Positions 6,661 through 9,443 of a DNA stretch of 9,443 nucleotides are shown here, piece by piece (position 1 is the stretch's first letter; every line of letters starts with the position of its first letter). The notes beneath the pieces are model-generated. The model searched no databases and had not been told where the DNA came from. It worked only from the letters and a program-made list of their open reading frames with translations. The stretch spans positions 1 through 9,443 of the forward strand of contig JAUWQS010000045.1 of NCBI GenBank assembly GCA_030610915.1. Reading direction: 5' to 3'. The position numbers and the translations under genes are program-made. Source of the stretch: Pseudomonadota bacterium. Lineage in GTDB: Bacteria; Desulfobacterota; Syntrophia; Syntrophales; JADFWA01.

Positions 6661-7200
6661 CTTACCTGTTGTCCAAGATGTTCTTTTTATGATACCTGTG
6701 AACTCAAATGGTATCGAGAAGAAAGTGGAGAAGCCCAGCTTTGTTGTAATAGATGTGAGTGGTTCGACCAATGCATGGTGAAGGAAACAGAAGAAGAGAT
6801 AAAGGAGTTGCCGGCAGTCGATGGGGATAGCAGGGTAGTGCTCATGGTGATTGACCCCTTTCATGTCCATGCTTATTGGGAGATAACGTCTCATACGTGG
6901 GAGAAAATCAAAGATGAGCTTGAAGGAGAGTTCGATCAGACCAGAAAGGTACTCCGTGTATATGACACAGCCTATATTATCTTCGATGGAGCCAATGCCA
7001 ACAGTTATTTTGATATATATGTGGGTGACGCTGCCAACTGGTATATAGATCTCCTGGGTCCGGAAAAATCAATATGCGCCGACTTCGGATTGCTTACACC
7101 TCAGGGGAAATTTTACACTCTGGTCAGATCCAATTTCGTCCATACCCCCAGGAATGGACCATCAGAAAAGAGAGAAGTGAAACGGCTTGAAAGTGGTTAG
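6658..7200 (+). CDS. DUF4912 protein with an N-terminal Cys-rich segment
   Basis: This 180-residue protein has an N-terminal metal-binding-like segment: C4, C5, C8, C14, C29, C30, C33 and C39, that is CCPRC and CCNRC each followed by a further Cys. A DUF4912 domain covers about residues 51-165. Its hallmarks are DSRVVLMVIDPFHVHAYWEIT (57-77, in which YWE is diagnostic), VLRVYDTAYIIFDG, FDIYVGDAANWYIDL and LVRSNFVHTPR. DUF4912 proteins commonly sit beside GH57 and glycogen genes. The YWE beta-sandwich look suggests a carbohydrate- or protein-binding module, which is an inference. An in-frame ATG at 6619 lies inside the MITE-like insertion, so the first 13 residues it would add are insertion-derived. 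ATG 6658 is preferred because removing the insertion leaves it 4 nt after the branching-enzyme stop codon. No strong SD precedes either start, so expression may depend on weak initiation or have been altered by the insertion. Confidence 0.85.
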   Translation: MLTCCPRCSFYDTCELKWYREESGEAQLCCNRCEWFDQCMVKETEEEIKELPAVDGDSRVVLMVIDPFHVHAYWEITSHTWEKIKDELEGEFDQTRKVLRVYDTAYIIFDGANANSYFDIYVGDAANWYIDLLGPEKSICADFGLLTPQGKFYTLVRSNFVHTPRNGPSEKREVKRLESG

Positions 7201-7264
7201 TGATCAGTGGTCAGTGGTCAGTGAACAGTATTTTATGACCACTGACCACTGACCACTGACCACT
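7199..7264. repeat. Long inverted repeat built from TCAGTGG heptamers
   Basis: The 25-nt left arm 7199-7223 and right arm 7240-7264 are inverted copies with one mismatch, around a 16-nt loop. Each arm is a tandem of a 7-bp unit (TCAGTGG, or CCACTGA on the complement). The left arm starts inside the TAG stop codon of the DUF4912 gene. The transcript would form a very stable stem-loop between DUF4912 and glgA. There is no T-tract after it, so mRNA stabilisation, processing or a dispersed repeat is likelier than intrinsic termination. The rest of the 148-bp gap holds the glgA ribosome binding site and no gene. Confidence 0.8.
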
Positions 7265-7348
7265 ATGGTTCAAAGATTAGAGAGCGCCTGACCGTAAGCC
7301 TGACAACCGGAGTAGTCACCAAAAAATCCCGTAAGAAAGGAGCAGGAT

Positions 7349-8827
7349 ATGAATATCTTAATGGCGGCAAGCGAGGTAGTCCCTTTTGCCAAGACGGGAG
7401 GATTGGCCGACGTGCTGGGTTCCCTCTCGAAGGAACTGGAAAGACTTGGCCATAAGCTTAAGATAGTGCTTCCATACTATCGAATGATAAAAGAGGGAAA
7501 TTTTGAGGTAGATCATCTTAAGGAGACCATGAGAATAAGGATTTCGGACAAAACAGTGGAGGGAGAAGTCCTGACTGCCGGGATGGGCAGGGATATTACA
7601 GTATATCTGATAAAGAACGATGACTATTATGATCGCGAAGGTCTGTACGGAACTGAGAAGGGTGATTACGGTGACAATGCTGAGAGGTTCACCTTCTTCT
7701 GCAAGGCCGTACTCGAATTGCTCAAGATGACTGGATTTAAACCCGATGTCATCCACTGTCATGACTGGCAAACGGGTTTGATCCCTGTTTATCTGAAAAC
7801 TCTTTTTAAAAACGATTCCTGTCTGTCTGCCATAAAGACTGTCTTTACTATCCACAACCTTGCCTATCAGGGGCTCTTCCGGGCATTGGATATGCCCTTG
7901 ACCGGGCTTCCCCAGGAGGTGTTTACACCTGAAGGGATAGAGTTTTATGGGAAGATAAATTTCCTTAAGGCAGGGATCGTCTATGGGGATATAGTAACTA
8001 CAGTGAGCGAGAAGTATGCTCAGGAGATCCAGACCGAAGAGTTTGGATATGGACTGGAGGGGGTCTTACTGTCGAGGAAGGAAGACCTGTACGGTATCCT
8101 TAATGGCGCGGATTATGAGGAGTGGAATCCGGAGAAGGACAAGTTCATTGTCAAGAAATATGGCAGAGATGATCTTTCAGGAAAGAAGGATTGCAAAATG
8201 GATATTATAAAGGAGTTTGGATTGGAAATAGAGGAGGACGCCCCTCTTTTCGGTCTGGTGTCAAGACTTGTCGAGCAGAAGGGGCTTGATCTGGTGGTGG
8301 ATGCCGCCGACGAAATCTCAAAACTTGGCGGGCTGGTAATCCTGGGGAAAGGAGATGAAGATTGCGAGAAACTGGTGGCCGGCCTGGCAAATAGATATCC
8401 CCGTAAGGTGGGCGTGAGGGTCGCCTTTGATGAATCGCTGGCACATAAGATCACCGCCGGCGCTGATTTTTTTCTGATTCCATCTCAATACGAACCTTGC
8501 GGACTTAATGCCATATATAGCTTGAAATATGGATCTATCCCCATAGTCAGGGCAACAGGTGGACTCGATGATATTATTCTTGAACTCGACTCCGAGACTG
8601 GATGGAGCAACGGGTTTAAATTTCCGGATTTTTCGAAGGAATCACTTATATCTTGCGTTAGGATCGCAATGGGAACATATAGAAAAAAAGAGTTATGGCA
8701 TAAGGTTATGGAAAATGCCCTTGCGTGTGATTATTCCTGGCGAAGGCCGGCAATCGAGTATGAAAAGCTTTACCATAAAGTTTTGGGCGAAGAGACTGTA
8801 AACCTGAAGCTACAGACAGACTACTGA
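7349..8827 (+). CDS. glgA: Glycogen synthase, GT5 family (ADP-glucose-dependent)
   Basis: GlgA transfers glucose from ADP-glucose to the non-reducing end of alpha-1,4-glucan in the cytoplasm. The 492-residue length is normal. The N-terminal ADP-glucose loop is SEVVPFAKTGGLADV, with K15 in KTGGLADV. It is followed by HCHDWQTGLIPVYL, TIHNLAYQG, TTVSEKYAQEI and NGADYEEWNP. The C-terminal Rossmann half has SRLVEQKGLDLV with R306 and K311, then IPSQYEPCGLNAIYSLKYG with E382, and RATGGLDD. All expected catalytic residues are present. Start ATG 7349 is preceded by AAAGGAG (7336-7342) with 6-nt spacing. It shares strand and pathway with glgC but is separated from the DUF4912 gene by 148 bp holding a strong stem-loop, so it may be partly independently expressed. 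Confidence 0.96.
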   Translation: MNILMAASEVVPFAKTGGLADVLGSLSKELERLGHKLKIVLPYYRMIKEGNFEVDHLKETMRIRISDKTVEGEVLTAGMGRDITVYLIKNDDYYDREGLYGTEKGDYGDNAERFTFFCKAVLELLKMTGFKPDVIHCHDWQTGLIPVYLKTLFKNDSCLSAIKTVFTIHNLAYQGLFRALDMPLTGLPQEVFTPEGIEFYGKINFLKAGIVYGDIVTTVSEKYAQEIQTEEFGYGLEGVLLSRKEDLYGILNGADYEEWNPEKDKFIVKKYGRDDLSGKKDCKMDIIKEFGLEIEEDAPLFGLVSRLVEQKGLDLVVDAADEISKLGGLVILGKGDEDCEKLVAGLANRYPRKVGVRVAFDESLAHKITAGADFFLIPSQYEPCGLNAIYSLKYGSIPIVRATGGLDDIILELDSETGWSNGFKFPDFSKESLISCVRIAMGTYRKKELWHKVMENALACDYSWRRPAIEYEKLYHKVLGEETVNLKLQTDY

Positions 8828-8919
8828 TAATAAAAAGGACTCAGCCACAGATTCACACAGATGAACGCAGACAGGTTTAAATACAAAGAAATCACGTGAC
8901 TATACAGGTGGGTAGGCTG

Positions 8920-8940
8920 AAGACTGTTAGTCTTTTAATT
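8920..8940 (+). terminator. Possible weak terminator of glgA
   Basis: AAGACT (8920-8925) pairs with AGTCTT (8929-8934) around a 3-nt loop, and TTAATT follows. The stem is short and AT-rich and lies about 93 nt after the glgA stop codon, so this is a tentative call. Confidence 0.25.
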
Positions 8941-8951
8941 GTAAGGTTCTT

Positions 8952-8980
8952 GCCTGCCTGTGCCGACACGGCAGGCAGGC
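8952..8980. repeat. GCCTGCCTG / CAGGCAGGC palindrome
   Basis: GCCTGCCTG (8952-8960) and CAGGCAGGC (8972-8980) are perfect inverted 9-mers. An inner CCG-ACA-CGG pairing (8963-8971) makes a nearly continuous GC-rich hairpin, followed by GCAGACAGGCAG. There is no T-tract. Palindromes of this GCCTGCC type are common dispersed intergenic repeats. It sits inside the 8843-9105 segment. Confidence 0.6.
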
Positions 8981-9120
8981 GCAGACAGGCAGAAATGACA
9001 AAAGAATTTAAAACTATTACGAAAGTTCGAAAATTACGAAATAACTGTGTGGGGACAGGAAATAGGAGAAAAAATATCAGTGATGATCCGTGTAGATCGG
9101 TGGCTAAATAACTACAAAAG

Positions 9121-9155
9121 TAACTACTCAACCTACATGACTACGTGAGTAGTTA
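9121..9155. repeat. Perfect 10-bp inverted repeat upstream of the last gene
   Basis: TAACTACTCA (9121-9130) and TGAGTAGTTA (9146-9155) are perfect inverted copies around a 15-nt loop. TAACTAC also occurs directly repeated at 9109-9115. It is AT-rich and not followed by a T-tract on the plus strand, so an operator or leader hairpin for the downstream gene is more plausible than a terminator. The remaining stretch 9156-9263 shows only the downstream ribosome binding site. Confidence 0.5.
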
Positions 9156-9263
9156 TAAAAAGCAGTGGCACAGGGCGCAAAAAAAACAAGGTGAGATTAA
9201 GAAGGCCTTGGATGACTTTTACGTTACTGTAGTATTAGCGTGAGGCAAAAGGGGGAAGTAAAA

Positions 9264-9443
9264 ATGAGGTGTCCATTTTATCAGGCAGTACGGGTAGAGT
9301 GTCCCTTAAAGGAGGTTAAGGGGTATTGCACGGGATATCTGAATGGAAAACTGAGAATCCCTTCGATTTATGAAGAGATGAGTTTGTGTCTTACCAGGAA
9401 TTATTCCGGTTGTCAGGTTTTTAATACCCGAATGAAGGAGGAG
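9264..9443 (+). CDS. Cys-rich hypothetical protein, 3' end beyond the window
   Basis: An open frame starts at ATG 9264 and stays open to the window edge, giving 60 residues with no stop. GGGGGAAG (9251-9258) is a good RBS, about 5 nt upstream. Cysteines at 3, 13, 22, 42 and 50 sit in a pattern MRCPFYQAVRVECPLKE, then YCTGYLNGKLRIPS, then LCLTRNYSGCQVF. This looks like a small metal-binding N-terminal module of the type seen at the head of uncharacterised proteins in anaerobic bacteria. No enzyme family is recognised. Its separation from glgA by 436 bp containing inverted repeats suggests a separate transcription unit, though it is on the same strand. Confidence 0.7.
   Translation, partial: MRCPFYQAVRVECPLKEVKGYCTGYLNGKLRIPSIYEEMSLCLTRNYSGCQVFNTRMKEE

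Larger units (their letters stand above)
8843..9105. repeat. Intergenic segment bounded by inverted copies of an AGCCACAGAT-type repeat
   Basis: The left arm 8843-8873 (AGCCACAGATTCACACAGAT, then GAACGCAGACA) and right arm 9075-9105, read on the minus strand (AGCCACCGATCTACACGGAT, then CATCACTGATA), match at about two thirds of 31 positions. The left arm has internal CACAGAT-like periodicity. AGCCACAGAT repeats are widespread dispersed repeats in metagenomic genomes. No clear flanking duplication or transposase is seen, so mobility is unproven. The open frame at 8896-9111 inside it does not look like a gene. Confidence 0.5.

Noticed and set aside
7358..7855. 165-residue minus-strand open frame
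   Set aside because: It lies antisense within glgA, has no recognisable domain, and glgA is unambiguous.
8896..9111. 71-residue plus-strand open frame after glgA
   Set aside because: It crosses the GCCTGCC palindrome and the AGCCAC repeat arm, has no good RBS, and its composition is not protein-like.
9160..9263. Possible riboswitch, such as a GEMM-like CACAGGGCGCAAA stretch
   Set aside because: Only a short piece resembles the cyclic-di-GMP consensus, and the paired elements and conserved downstream bases are not found.

Overview
This window is a bacterial glycogen (alpha-1,4/1,6-glucan) metabolism cluster from what looks like an uncultured anaerobe. The glycan-processing enzymes are of the GH57 type, Cys-rich small proteins are abundant, and several gaps hold palindromic dispersed repeats. 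The divergent gene at the left edge resembles an exported amidase-type protein common in Desulfobacterota. Together these suggest Desulfobacterota, Nitrospirota or a related candidate phylum. That placement is an inference with low confidence.

Layout. Positions 1-244 (minus strand) hold the 5' part of a secreted protein with a signal peptide. Positions 245-424 form a divergent promoter region. From 425 to 8827 all recognised genes are on the plus strand: glgC (ADP-glucose pyrophosphorylase), a GT4 glycosyltransferase, a Gly-rich zinc-ribbon miniprotein, a GH57 amylase-like hydrolase, a Cys/His-rich miniprotein, a GH57/DUF1957 branching enzyme, a Cys-rich DUF4912 protein and glgA (GT5 glycogen synthase). 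A 436-bp gap with inverted repeats (8828-9263) follows, then the start of another Cys-rich protein that runs off the window.

How the genes fit together. GlgC makes ADP-glucose. GlgA, and possibly the GT4 enzyme, polymerise it or a derivative. The GH57 branching enzyme introduces alpha-1,6 branches in place of a GH13 GlgB. The smaller GH57 probably hydrolyses or remodels alpha-glucan. The DUF4912 protein and the miniproteins are plausible accessory factors of unknown function. No glycogen phosphorylase, GH13 GlgB or GlgX lies in the window.

The most striking structural observation is a roughly 243-bp, largely palindromic MITE-like element at 6410-6652, between the branching enzyme and DUF4912 genes. 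It has imperfect terminal inverted repeats and is flanked by an 8-bp direct repeat, GAAATATG. Removing the element and one repeat restores an ancestral junction in which the branching-enzyme stop codon lay 4 nt before the DUF4912 ATG. This both dates the insertion as later than the operon and fixes the DUF4912 start. A second copy of one end of this element follows the stop codon of the Gly-rich zinc-ribbon gene. Three other intergenic gaps carry unrelated palindromic repeats.
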